Assembly (NCBI GenBank): GCA_017515945.1
Contig: JAFWDX010000165.1
Coordinates: 1 to 8,480 of the forward strand
DNA length: 8,480 bases
Reading direction: 5' to 3'
DNA from: Blautia sp.
Lineage (GTDB): Bacteria; Bacillota; Clostridia; Lachnospirales; Lachnospiraceae
Part shown: in pieces, positions 1-6,892 of the stretch
How the letters are laid out: every line of letters begins with the position of its first letter
Numbering within the stretch: the first letter of the stretch is position 1
The notes under the pieces: generated by a model
What the model saw: the letters and a program-made list of their open reading frames with translations, nothing else
What the model was told of the DNA's origin: nothing
Database searches by the model: none
Made by a program: the position numbers and the translations under genes

Positions 1-12
1 CTTTGTTCCGGG

Positions 13-27
13 GGCCAGACCCCATTT
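13..27. repeat. Short GC-rich interrupted palindrome, copy A of a two-copy motif
   Basis: The 15 bases GGCCAGACCCCATTT lie just past the 3' end of the LURP-one-like gene. Together with the two preceding G residues they give a GGGG-CCAGA-CCCC interrupted palindrome. A 14/15 match occurs at 6956-6970. On the transcript of the leftward gene this makes a short GC hairpin right after the stop codon, but no run of U follows it (the next bases read CGGAACAAAG), so I do not call it a terminator. It may be part of a dispersed repeat that continues beyond the window edge. Confidence 0.4.
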
Positions 28-632
28 TAATTCCCGGAAGAACTGCCGCCGGAAGAGCCGGAGGACGCATTCGCCCTGTCTCGCATCATGTGCTGGAGTG
101 TCACCAGGATTGCGATCACATACTGTTCATGCTCCGGCTGGTAGATATCTATACAATACTTATCGTGCAGAGAGAACATCTTCTGTCCGATCACGGCGAT
201 GATCTCTCCGGTTTCATCAAACAGTTCGAAATTAAGCCCTGCAATATTCCCCTGCAGCCGCCAGCCCAGGCCTTCGATATTTGTGATATCCTTGATCAGG
301 TGAAACAGTTCATTTGACAGTTCAAAGCTGTTTCCGTCGGCCATCGTGACAAAGTGCCGTTCATGGAAAGAGAAAAGCTTTCTCTCTATATGAGCCACAT
401 GTCTGCCGGCTGAGTCGGTCACATCCGTTTTGTCATGCAGAGAAGGAAATTTGGTGTTTGCTTCATATACAACCTGTTCATAAGCATCCGTGATGTCGAT
501 ATGATGATGCAGCGTTAATACCTTTGTCGTCGTAAACAAAGAGCGTGCAGGTTCGCCGAAGCGCTCCACATTATTGACATTGGCTTCCTCGCCGGCCTCG
601 CGATAGCGGTGATATTTTGAAAAGACACCCAT
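27..632 (-). CDS. LURP-one-related (YxjI-like) protein
   Basis: A 201-residue soluble protein resembling the LURP-one-related family (bacterial YxjI, plant LURP1). Members adopt a tubby/scramblase-like beta-barrel around a central helix; their bacterial function is not established. The family-like core spans about residues 27-185. Visible elements are an N-terminal strand region (SLFTTTKVLTLHHHIDITD, 31-49), a central segment NIEGLGWRLQGNIAGLNFELFD (118-139) and the strand motif KMFSLHDKYCIDIY (151-164). Three copies of K-x-(F/P)-S-(L/F)-H-(D/E)-(K/R) begin at residues 61, 85 and 151. The last 12 residues are almost only Ser and Gly, probably a disordered tail. There is no signal peptide or membrane segment. 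The ATG is preceded by an AAGGAGGAC ribosome binding site at ideal spacing, which fixes the start. The gene lies 109 nt downstream of the hybrid kinase on the same strand, so it may share its transcript. Family assignment is by residue pattern only. Confidence 0.75.
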   Translation of the reverse strand: MGVFSKYHRYREAGEEANVNNVERFGEPARSLFTTTKVLTLHHHIDITDAYEQVVYEANTKFPSLHDKTDVTDSAGRHVAHIERKLFSFHERHFVTMADGNSFELSNELFHLIKDITNIEGLGWRLQGNIAGLNFELFDETGEIIAVIGQKMFSLHDKYCIDIYQPEHEQYVIAILVTLQHMMRDRANASSGSSGGSSSGN

Positions 633-649
633 GATAGTCCTCCTTATTT

Positions 650-676
650 ATAAACGTCAGTTTTCATGTCGTTTAT
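650..676. promoter_or_regulatory. Imperfect palindrome upstream of the LURP-one-like gene
   Basis: ATAAACGTCA and TGTCGTTTAT form 10-base arms with one mismatched pair around a 6-base centre. The palindrome begins just upstream of the AGGAGG (639-644) of the LURP-one-like gene. It could be a repressor operator or a 5'UTR hairpin that affects ribosome access. No strong sigma-A promoter is visible in the 109-nt gap; the best candidate is a weak TTGCAT / CATAAA pair with 16-nt spacing. The role is inferred only from position and symmetry. Confidence 0.35.
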
Positions 677-716
677 GACTGTCACACCGGGGAATGCAAC
701 GAGTCAATTTGATACC

Positions 717-755
717 TGATCCAGGACAGGCAGCTCAAATCCTAGTCCTGGATCA
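717..755 (-). other. Perfect 11-bp stem-loop spanning the kinase stop codon
   Basis: TGATCCAGGAC (717-727) and GTCCTGGATCA (745-755) are exact reverse complements separated by 17 nt. The stem covers the last codons of the hybrid kinase and its TAG stop is at the loop edge. On the transcript the second arm is followed by GGTATCAAATTG rather than a U-tract, so it is not a classic intrinsic terminator. It could protect the upstream mRNA, attenuate read-through into the LURP-one-like gene, or be incidental. Confidence 0.5.
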
Positions 756-3700
756 ACAGCTCCAATGTTTCAAACAGTTGATCGGGATCCACCGGTTTGC
801 TCAGATGCGCGTTCATCCCCGCCTGCAGGGAACGCTGTACATCTTCGTCAAAGGCATTGGCCGTCAGCGCGATGATTGGGATCGTTCCCGCATCAGGTCT
901 GTCGAGTGCGCGGATCGCTTTTGTCGCCTCCAGGCCGTCCATGACAGGCATCCGTATGTCCATCAGAATCGCGGCGTATGTGCCCTCCGCGCTCTGCGCG
1001 AACATATCCACCGCGATCTGTCCGTTCTGCGCGTGATCCGCCTCCACGTCCCTCAGCTCCAGCACATCCATCATGATCTCCGCATTGATGGTCACATCCT
1101 CTGCCAGCAGGACCCGTCTTCCTGTCAGATCCGCCCTGTGGGCAACCTTGCGGGTCATGTTTTTCCTGCGGATTGCCTCGGTGAATTCATCGAGCACGCC
1201 GGACGCAAACAACGGTTTCGCGATAAAGCTGTCCACACCGGCTTCGATAGCCTTGTCTTTTACGTCATCCCACCCGTAGGCGGTCAGGATAATGATCGTG
1301 GATTCATCCGCGAACTGCTCCCTGATCATACGGGTGACATCCACACCGTCCTGTTCGGGCATTTTCAGATCCACCAGGATCAGATTGTACGCTGCTCTCC
1401 TGGCATGGGCCAGCCGGAGTATCTCCATCGCCTGCAGGCCGCTAAGGCATGATTCCGAAACGATTCCCACCTCATCCAGTACCAGCTTCGCATGCTCGCA
1501 TGCCACAGGATCATCATCGATCACAAGCACGCGCAGATCCTGCGGCCTGATCTCCTCGCTGTTATGGTATGTCTTGTCGGAGACACGCAGCGTCACGGTC
1601 ACAGTAAAGGTTGACCCCACTCCCTTCTCGCTCTCAACGGTGATCGTACCGTTCATCATGTCCACAAGGTTCTTCGTTATGGCCATGCCAAGTCCTGTAC
1701 TGCCATATTTATTGGCTTTATTCTCGTCTTCCTGTGAGAACGGCTCAAAAATCCTGGGAAGGTAGTCCTTGTCCATCCCGATCCCGTTGTCCTTCATAAT
1801 AAAGCGCATCGTCACCTGTTCTTCAAATCTGGTGACAGGCTCTACAATAAAGGAGATCGTTCCTCCCTCCGGCGTAAACTTCACGGCATTACCCAGAATA
1901 TTGATGATGACTTCTTTGAGCTTCATGTTATCGCCATAGTAATAGTCGTTGACCTTACCGGTGATATGGCATTCGTAGTCAAGGCCTTTTTCCTGGCACT
2001 GACCGTTGATCATGGTATTGATCTGCTCCAGCATCTCCCTCAATGAAAACTCTTCATTTTTAAGGGTCATCCGGCCGCTTTCTATACGGCTCATGTCGAG
2101 AATAGCGTTGATCAGCGAGAGCAGATGCTTTGCACTTTCTCCGATCTTCTCCAGCCTGTCTCTGGTCAGTTCAGGCAGATCCGGATCCTTGAGGGCGATG
2201 GTATCCAGGCCGATGATCGCGTTCATGGGAGTGCGGATCTCATGACTCATGGAGGAGAGGAAGGATGTTTTTGCGGCATTGGCCTGCTCAGCCTGTGTCA
2301 ACGCCGTTTTGAGCGTCTCCTGCTGCTCGGCCAATGTGCGCTCCATGTCCTTGCGCTGGGTGATATCCACAAAAATACCGATATAGGTGATTGGCGTACC
2401 GTCAGATCGGCGTGTCAGCTGTCCCATGGCATGGAACCAGCGCCAGCCCTTGTTCTTCGTCTTCAGGCGATACTCCACATCGTATACCGTCTGACCGGTA
2501 TAGTCATTGATCGCTTCATTGAAGCTGTTCATCACACGCTCTCTGTCATCCTCATGCAGCAGTGCAGACCAGGATGAGAATTCATTCGGAAAATCATCCT
2601 GACCTGTGTAACCGAGCATCTTGCGGAATGTTTCCGACCATGTAACCCCGGAGAGCTGTCCCTGCTCATCAAAATCCATATACCAGGGTCCTGAATTAAG
2701 CATATCGTGCATCACTGTCAGGGATTCATTCTGCCGCTCCTGTTCCAGGAGCTGATCCTGAAGCTTCAGACGGGTCTCCAGTTCCTGACGCTTGACCTTA
2801 TTTTCTGCTTCCGCCGTTTCCTTCTCAAGCATCAGCATGCTGTTCCTGCGATTCTGATAAATGATCACGAGGAAAACACCGAGCATGATGGCTGCCGTAA
2901 GCAGACTCTGGATCAGGCTGCGTGTGACAATACCCTGGGTGACCTGGTTGATCTGGTCAGCGATCAGGCTTTCCCTGATCAGATAAGTCAGCATCCAGTC
3001 TGTCCCATTTACGGGAAAATAATAAAGTGACTCATCGATCCCGTCATAATTAAAGGTGACCACACCATCACTGCCTGCCGAAAAGTCTCCCATGACCTGT
3101 TCAAAGGAGTATCTGTCTGCAAACGAAGCCTTTCGCAGCGCATCCAGCAGATTTTCATCGGCGGACAGTCCCCCAAGCACCACATTGGTAAGTGAAATAC
3201 CATTTCTGGTATACAGGTTGCAGAAAGTCGCTCCGTTGGCGTCCGTCTGAAGGGACAGTCCATCAAGCAGTACATTCATATCGATTTCCATAAAGCAGCA
3301 TGCCAAATACTGTCCATTAAACAGGATGTGTTCGATAGGAACGGCGATCACAACCTTTTTATCTTCACTGTGAATATCCTTGATAGATACCTCCGGGCCA
3401 GAAATCGTTCTGTAATCAAAGCTGTACTCCGTTATATTCGTCAACGTACCCAGAGAAGTGTAGATCAACCCCTCCAGATCCACGAATGCGAATTTTTCCA
3501 CTTTATACAGCTTCTTCATTTTAGCCTGGAACGCCTGCAGATGTTCCATGTCGGAGAGATCTTCTTCCGTCAGCAATTCAAGGGCATCATAAATGTTTTC
3601 GATACTGTTGCGCAGATTTGATGATACGACCTGCTCACGGCGCCCCGCCAGTTCTCGCAGGTAAAAATTGCTGACAGACTGCACGGCCGTTTCAGTACCG

Positions 3701-3813
3701 CGCCGGGCACTCAGACCGGTCATCCATGTAGTCAGAACAAGGACCAGCATGATTATCACGGCGCTTATGGCCACGATTTTCAGCGTGTTGAATCGCTGTT
3801 TTCTGCTCTCCAT
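742..3813 (-). CDS. Membrane hybrid histidine kinase (sensor-PAS-HisKA-HATPase-REC-REC)
   Basis: A 1023-residue hybrid sensor kinase that should autophosphorylate on His and relay phosphate to its own receiver domains. Order: short cytoplasmic N-terminus; TM1 about 12-34; extracytoplasmic sensor about 35-298, resembling dCache-type ligand binders; TM2 about 299-319; charged coiled-coil linker about 325-366; PAS with PAC-like end ITYIGIFVDITQRKDME about 367-491; HisKA with SSMSHEIRTPMN, phosphoacceptor His524; HATPase with N-box Asn642, G1 box DNGIGM (675-680) and GSTGLGMAI (704-712); REC1 about 759-885 with DDD 766-768, Asp815, Thr844, Lys866; REC2 about 899-1021 with Glu905/Asp906, Asp952, Thr984, Lys1006. 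All catalytic residues look intact. No Hpt or DNA-binding output domain is present, so a separate Hpt or regulator would be needed if phosphate leaves the protein; none is in the window. The start has AGAAGGGTG upstream. The 151-nt gap behind RecQ shows no convincing promoter (a TATACT occurs close to the RecQ end without a good -35). The ligand is unknown. Confidence 0.95.
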   Translation of the reverse strand: MESRKQRFNTLKIVAISAVIIMLVLVLTTWMTGLSARRGTETAVQSVSNFYLRELAGRREQVVSSNLRNSIENIYDALELLTEEDLSDMEHLQAFQAKMKKLYKVEKFAFVDLEGLIYTSLGTLTNITEYSFDYRTISGPEVSIKDIHSEDKKVVIAVPIEHILFNGQYLACCFMEIDMNVLLDGLSLQTDANGATFCNLYTRNGISLTNVVLGGLSADENLLDALRKASFADRYSFEQVMGDFSAGSDGVVTFNYDGIDESLYYFPVNGTDWMLTYLIRESLIADQINQVTQGIVTRSLIQSLLTAAIMLGVFLVIIYQNRRNSMLMLEKETAEAENKVKRQELETRLKLQDQLLEQERQNESLTVMHDMLNSGPWYMDFDEQGQLSGVTWSETFRKMLGYTGQDDFPNEFSSWSALLHEDDRERVMNSFNEAINDYTGQTVYDVEYRLKTKNKGWRWFHAMGQLTRRSDGTPITYIGIFVDITQRKDMERTLAEQQETLKTALTQAEQANAAKTSFLSSMSHEIRTPMNAIIGLDTIALKDPDLPELTRDRLEKIGESAKHLLSLINAILDMSRIESGRMTLKNEEFSLREMLEQINTMINGQCQEKGLDYECHITGKVNDYYYGDNMKLKEVIINILGNAVKFTPEGGTISFIVEPVTRFEEQVTMRFIMKDNGIGMDKDYLPRIFEPFSQEDENKANKYGSTGLGMAITKNLVDMMNGTITVESEKGVGSTFTVTVTLRVSDKTYHNSEEIRPQDLRVLVIDDDPVACEHAKLVLDEVGIVSESCLSGLQAMEILRLAHARRAAYNLILVDLKMPEQDGVDVTRMIREQFADESTIIILTAYGWDDVKDKAIEAGVDSFIAKPLFASGVLDEFTEAIRRKNMTRKVAHRADLTGRRVLLAEDVTINAEIMMDVLELRDVEADHAQNGQIAVDMFAQSAEGTYAAILMDIRMPVMDGLEATKAIRALDRPDAGTIPIIALTANAFDEDVQRSLQAGMNAHLSKPVDPDQLFETLELLIQD

Positions 3814-3964
3814 CTTTTCACCCTTCTGAAAATAATTCCCTTCAACTGCTCACGCAAATACATTACTGGGCAAATCTTTGATTCCGCGTATTTAGAGCCT
3901 CTGCATATAACGTGCGGAAAACAAAATACATTTTTCAGTTATTTGTGCGTGAAAGTATAATACC

Positions 3965-6220
3965 TTAAGAGGCATCATTTTCCCTTGTATAGTGCTCCAC
4001 GATCTCCTTCTGGATGGCTGCCGGATAAAGCAGGACAGGATACACTGTACCGGTTTTGGATGTCTTTTCCACAACCGTGATCCCCTTTTCGGCTCCGGTC
4101 TGTGTCTGTACCTGATATACCCGGCCGTCCACCTGCTTCTCCTGCACATAGCCCATATCTGTCAGCACTTTGAAGATGTCTGTTCCAAAGATATGCTTAA
4201 CATTGTCGCCCGTTGTGATCCTGTTCAGTTCATCCTTGATCTCACTCATGTGGCATAGGTCGCGATATTCAAATCCGTCTCCGTCTCCCGGATTGAGATA
4301 GAACGGCACTTTGAGCTTTTTTTCCTTTTTCGCCGGCCTGTCCTTCATCTGCACGGCCGGTTCTTCATCCCGGATGCTGGTGACGCTATCCGGGTGTTCT
4401 TCCAGGAAAGCCGCGATGGCTTCTATAAATCTTTCTCCATATTTCTCATACTTTGCCGTACCCACACCGGACACATTCAGCATCTGGGTTTTATTCTGCG
4501 GAACTCTGGCGCTCATGTCAATGAGTGTTTTATCGCTGAATATGATATAAGGCGGCAGGGCCTCTTCCCTGGCGATCGTCATCCGCAGCTGGCGGAGCGT
4601 CTCAAACAGCGTATAGCCGGATCTCGTAAGGGCGTCTGTGCTTTTTCTGACACGTCTGGACTCTTTGCTCTCTGCTTCTCTTTCTTTCACAGTCCGAATC
4701 ATCACGCGTGTCTCCGGATTTTTCAGCGGAGCTATATTTCCCAGACGAATCACACTGTACTTGTCAGCCGTCTGGAAGAGATATCCGTCCAGGATCATCT
4801 GGCTGATCAGCGCGCGCAGTTCGTCCTCCGAATGATCCTTCAGGCTCCCATATGTCCTGTATTCGGTCGTTCGGGCCTCTTTCAGTCTCGCCCGGTTCGC
4901 CCCGAGGAGGGTTCCCAGGACTATGTTCAGGCCGAATCTGCCTTTCGTCTCAAATACACAGTTGATGACCTGCCTGGCCTCAGCCGTCATGTCCATCTCC
5001 GTATAGTCGCGCAGACAGTTGGCGCAGGTCCCGCAGGGCTCCTGGCGCTTTTCTCCGAAGTATCCCAGGATATAATTTCTCAGACAGCCAGAGGTTTTGC
5101 AGTATCCTTCCATGATCTGCAGTCTTTTTGCGTCACGCTGCCGGATCAGTTCGGCATCCTCGAATGAAAGATCCGTAAAATCTTTATGTTCGAGCAGAAA
5201 CTTGTTGATCATGATATCCTGAGCGGAAAACAGCAGGATGCACTGTGAGGGTTCACCGTCACGGCCCGCGCGGCCTGCCTCCTGATAATAGTTCTCCATG
5301 CTCTGGGGCATATTATAATGAATGACAAAACGAACATTTGATTTATCGATCCCCATGCCGAAGGCGTTTGTCGCCACGATCACCGGGGAACGGTCGTAGA
5401 TAAAATCATCCTGGCTTTCTTTTCTGTCTTTATTGGTCATCCCTGCATGATACCTGGCAGCAGACACGCCCTCATCCATGAGGAGGTCGAACAGGGAATC
5501 GACATTCTTTCTGGTCGCGCAGTAAATGATCCCGCTTTCATCCGGATGCTTTTTAAGATAATCCAGTACAAATGCATCCTTATTTTTGATCGTCTGTACA
5601 TCAAAGTACAGATTTTCCCGGTCAAAGCCTGTCACGACAGTTTCGGGCGTCCGAAGCTTCAGCACACAGGAAATATCCGTCTTGACCTCCTCCGTGGCCG
5701 TGGCAGTGAATGCGCTGACGATGGGACGCTCTCGCAGGCAGTCTATGAAGCTCACGATCTTAAGATAGCTCGGTCTGAAGTCCTGCCCCCACTGGGAGAT
5801 ACAATGCGCCTCATCGACCGTCACCATCGAAATCCCGATACGGCTGGCAAAGTCCAGGAAATCATAGCTCTCCAGGCGCTCCGGAGCGACATACAGAATC
5901 TTGAACGCGCCGTCCAGAGTCCTGTCATATACCATTGAGATCTGGCGCTCTGTCAGAGAAGAATTAATATACCCGGCATGGATCCCCGCATCATTCAACG
6001 CCTTAACCTGATCCTGCATAAGGGAAATAAGCGGAGATATGACGATCGTGATCCCCGGCAGGATCAGAGCCGGAACCTGATAGCAGATGGACTTTCCCGA
6101 GCCTGTCGGCATAATTGCCAGGACATCCCTGCCCGAGAGGATCGCGTCGATGATTGTCTCCTGGCCGGGTTTGTATGAATCATATCCGAAATAATTCTTT
6201 AATGTTTCTTTTGCATTCAT
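3965..6220 (-). CDS. recQ: ATP-dependent DNA helicase RecQ with C-terminal extension
   Basis: A 751-residue superfamily 2 3'-5' DNA helicase acting in recombination, repair and stalled-fork processing. Residue map: Walker A MPTGSGKS (37-44); DEAH box VDEAHC (135-140) followed by the RecQ aromatic-rich loop ISQWGQDFRPSY (141-152); motif III FTATAT (171-176); helicase C domain with ATNAFGMGIDK (283-293) and motif VI YQEAGRAGRDGE (312-323). The RecQ zinc module has Cys379, Cys396, Cys399 and Cys402. The RQC winged helix is about 409-502. The HRDC domain is about 531-608 and includes VSGVGTAKYEKYGE. A Lys-rich linker (about 626-638) leads to an additional domain at about 639-751, which classic ~600-residue RecQ proteins lack; it ends with a QTQTGAEKGI ... 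VYPVLLYPAAIQKEI pattern. The ATG lies 9 nt after the stop of the YunG-like gene and has no strong ribosome binding site of its own (the nearest AAAGGA is about 18 nt away), which suggests translational coupling. Confidence 0.96.
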   Translation of the reverse strand: MNAKETLKNYFGYDSYKPGQETIIDAILSGRDVLAIMPTGSGKSICYQVPALILPGITIVISPLISLMQDQVKALNDAGIHAGYINSSLTERQISMVYDRTLDGAFKILYVAPERLESYDFLDFASRIGISMVTVDEAHCISQWGQDFRPSYLKIVSFIDCLRERPIVSAFTATATEEVKTDISCVLKLRTPETVVTGFDRENLYFDVQTIKNKDAFVLDYLKKHPDESGIIYCATRKNVDSLFDLLMDEGVSAARYHAGMTNKDRKESQDDFIYDRSPVIVATNAFGMGIDKSNVRFVIHYNMPQSMENYYQEAGRAGRDGEPSQCILLFSAQDIMINKFLLEHKDFTDLSFEDAELIRQRDAKRLQIMEGYCKTSGCLRNYILGYFGEKRQEPCGTCANCLRDYTEMDMTAEARQVINCVFETKGRFGLNIVLGTLLGANRARLKEARTTEYRTYGSLKDHSEDELRALISQMILDGYLFQTADKYSVIRLGNIAPLKNPETRVMIRTVKEREAESKESRRVRKSTDALTRSGYTLFETLRQLRMTIAREEALPPYIIFSDKTLIDMSARVPQNKTQMLNVSGVGTAKYEKYGERFIEAIAAFLEEHPDSVTSIRDEEPAVQMKDRPAKKEKKLKVPFYLNPGDGDGFEYRDLCHMSEIKDELNRITTGDNVKHIFGTDIFKVLTDMGYVQEKQVDGRVYQVQTQTGAEKGITVVEKTSKTGTVYPVLLYPAAIQKEIVEHYTRENDAS

Positions 6221-6229
6221 TCGTATAGT

Positions 6230-6655
6230 TTATGAGTGTCCTTTCATAGCCAAAAGACGCTGTCTGAGCAGCTCATACCGCTGCTTCTTTTCCTCCTTTC
6301 TGAAGTGGATCTCCCGGAACTGCTCCGGGCAGTTTTCATAATTCAGCTTTCGGTCGCCGAACTGCTCGCTGGTCAAATCAAATACGCAGTCGCCGACCAC
6401 ATTAAAGCAGTGGTAATTCCCGTCATCCAGCGGCACGCCATATACCTTGCCGCCGTACAGGTCCTGCATGAGAAAAGCTGTGATGGAGCACTGGCCCAAC
6501 GTCCTGTTCTCCGGGGTCCAGTTATCCCTCATCCTGGGCGCACAGGTCTGCGCGCACCAGGCATCAGTGAGCAGATCATAGTAGTCACGCGGAGTCAGTC
6601 CATGGGAATCGGTGACATCGGCTGTCTGCCAGCCATAGAATCTGTATCTGCACAT
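6230..6655 (-). CDS. YunG-like small cysteine-containing protein
   Basis: A 141-residue protein resembling the uncharacterised Bacillus YunG family. The pattern W-x3-N-x3-GQC-x-(I/V)TA-x4-QD-x2-GG is seen here at NWTPENRTLGQCSITA (45-60) followed by FLMQDLYGGK. After it come GNYHCFN (79-85) and VFDLTSEQF (91-99). Cys56, His82 and Asp93 occur in the order expected of a papain/transglutaminase-like fold, and Gln55 precedes the Cys; enzymatic activity is inferred, not shown. There are seven Cys in all and a charged C-terminal helix (about 110-137). No signal peptide or membrane segment is seen. I chose the ATG at 6653-6655 because GAGGAA sits 7 nt upstream; the frame stays open to an upstream TTG at 6686-6688, but that has no clear binding site. 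It is the first gene after the promoter at 6710-6738 and ends 9 nt before recQ, so the two are probably one operon. A link to DNA repair is only contextual. Confidence 0.7.
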   Translation of the reverse strand: MCRYRFYGWQTADVTDSHGLTPRDYYDLLTDAWCAQTCAPRMRDNWTPENRTLGQCSITAFLMQDLYGGKVYGVPLDDGNYHCFNVVGDCVFDLTSEQFGDRKLNYENCPEQFREIHFRKEEKKQRYELLRQRLLAMKGHS

Positions 6656-6662
6656 GCTATTA

Positions 6663-6668
6663 TTCCTC
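6663..6668 (-). promoter_or_regulatory. Ribosome binding site fixing the YunG-like start
   Basis: GAGGAA on the minus strand lies 7 nt before the ATG at 6653-6655. It favours this ATG over the in-frame TTG 33 nt upstream, shortening the protein from 152 to 141 residues. Confidence 0.7.
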
Positions 6669-6709
6669 GTCAGTTTGTGTTGTAGCAATATTTTTCACGT
6701 TTGAATTAT

Positions 6710-6738
6710 ATTGTAGCATATTATGCAGGCGGGAACAA
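6710..6738 (-). promoter_or_regulatory. Sigma-A type promoter of the YunG-like/recQ operon
   Basis: On the minus strand TTGTTC (-35, 6733-6738) and TACAAT (-10, 6710-6715) are separated by exactly 17 nt. A consensus TATAAT overlaps just downstream (6705-6710), but its spacing to this -35 is too long (22 nt). Transcription would start near 6703, giving a leader of roughly 50 nt. The -35 lies only 8 nt from the first palindromic repeat (6747-6775). Confidence 0.65.
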
Positions 6739-6746
6739 TTAAATAA

Positions 6747-6775
6747 TGAGTCAGGGGGACAGGTTCCCTGACTCA
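6747..6775 (+). repeat. 29-bp REP-like palindrome, copy 1
   Basis: Perfect 10-bp arms TGAGTCAGGG and CCCTGACTCA enclose the asymmetric 9-base centre GGACAGGTT. The centre gives the unit a direction. A copy in the opposite orientation with one base change lies at 6811-6839, and a same-direction copy begins at 8466. Palindromes with a GGGGAC-type core are familiar in clostridia as dispersed REP-like elements; linkage to a REP-associated tyrosine transposase is inference, as none is in the window. Confidence 0.85.
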
Positions 6776-6797
6776 CTTTTGTGTATGCGTCGCGGGA

Positions 6798-6839
6798 TGA
6801 GTCAGAGGAGTGAGTCAGGGAACCTGTCCCTCTGACTCA
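6798..6839 (-). repeat. 29-bp REP-like palindrome, inverted copy 2, with partial third unit
   Basis: Positions 6811-6839 read, on the minus strand, as copy 1 with a single change (the ninth base is A instead of G), so the two copies are 28/29 complementary across a 35-nt spacer. Immediately beside it, 6798-6808 repeats TGAGTCAGAGG, the start of the copy 2 unit, which can pair perfectly over 11 bp with the opposite arm at 6829-6839. The paired inverted layout resembles the REP doublets called BIMEs in enterobacteria. It could fold as a long hairpin or cruciform between the two divergent genes. Confidence 0.85.
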
Positions 6840-6860
6840 GGATATTACCCAGCCCGGCGT

Positions 6861-6892
6861 CCGGTTATTCGAAGGCACTTCCGGTTATACCG
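6861..6892. repeat. 8-bp direct repeat and two abutting interrupted palindromes
   Basis: CCGGTTAT occurs at 6861-6868 and again at 6881-6888, exactly 20 bp apart (about two helical turns). Between and across them lie two touching 11-bp interrupted palindromes, GAAG-GCA-CTTC (6871-6881) and CGGT-TAT-ACCG (6882-6892). A further weak inverted repeat GTGAA ... TTCAC follows at 6892-6920. Position upstream of the symporter promoter suggests a possible regulator site; no factor is recognised. Confidence 0.4.

Noticed and set aside
1..26. Intrinsic terminator after the LURP-one-like gene
   Set aside because: The GC-rich hairpin is short (4-bp arms) and no U-tract follows on the transcript.
694..1452. 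Long open frame antisense to the kinase receiver domains (252 residues)
   Set aside because: It lies opposite well-conserved receiver domains, has no recognisable family pattern and is rich in Arg, His and Gln as expected of an antisense shadow.
3814..3964. Kinase promoter in the 151-nt gap after recQ
   Set aside because: A TATACT and a TTATAT can be found on the minus strand, but neither has an acceptable -35 hexamer at 16-18 nt, so I do not list a promoter.
4394..5167. Long open frame antisense to recQ (257 residues)
   Set aside because: It fully overlaps conserved RecQ coding sequence on the opposite strand, lacks recognisable motifs and has no clear ribosome binding site.
6656..6688. 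Upstream TTG start giving a 152-residue YunG-like protein
   Set aside because: The extra 11 residues show no family pattern, and the well placed GAGGAA belongs to the ATG at 6653-6655.
6747..6839. CRISPR array or insertion sequence
   Set aside because: Only two full repeat units are present and they are in inverted, not direct, orientation; there are no regular spacers, cas genes or transposase ORF.
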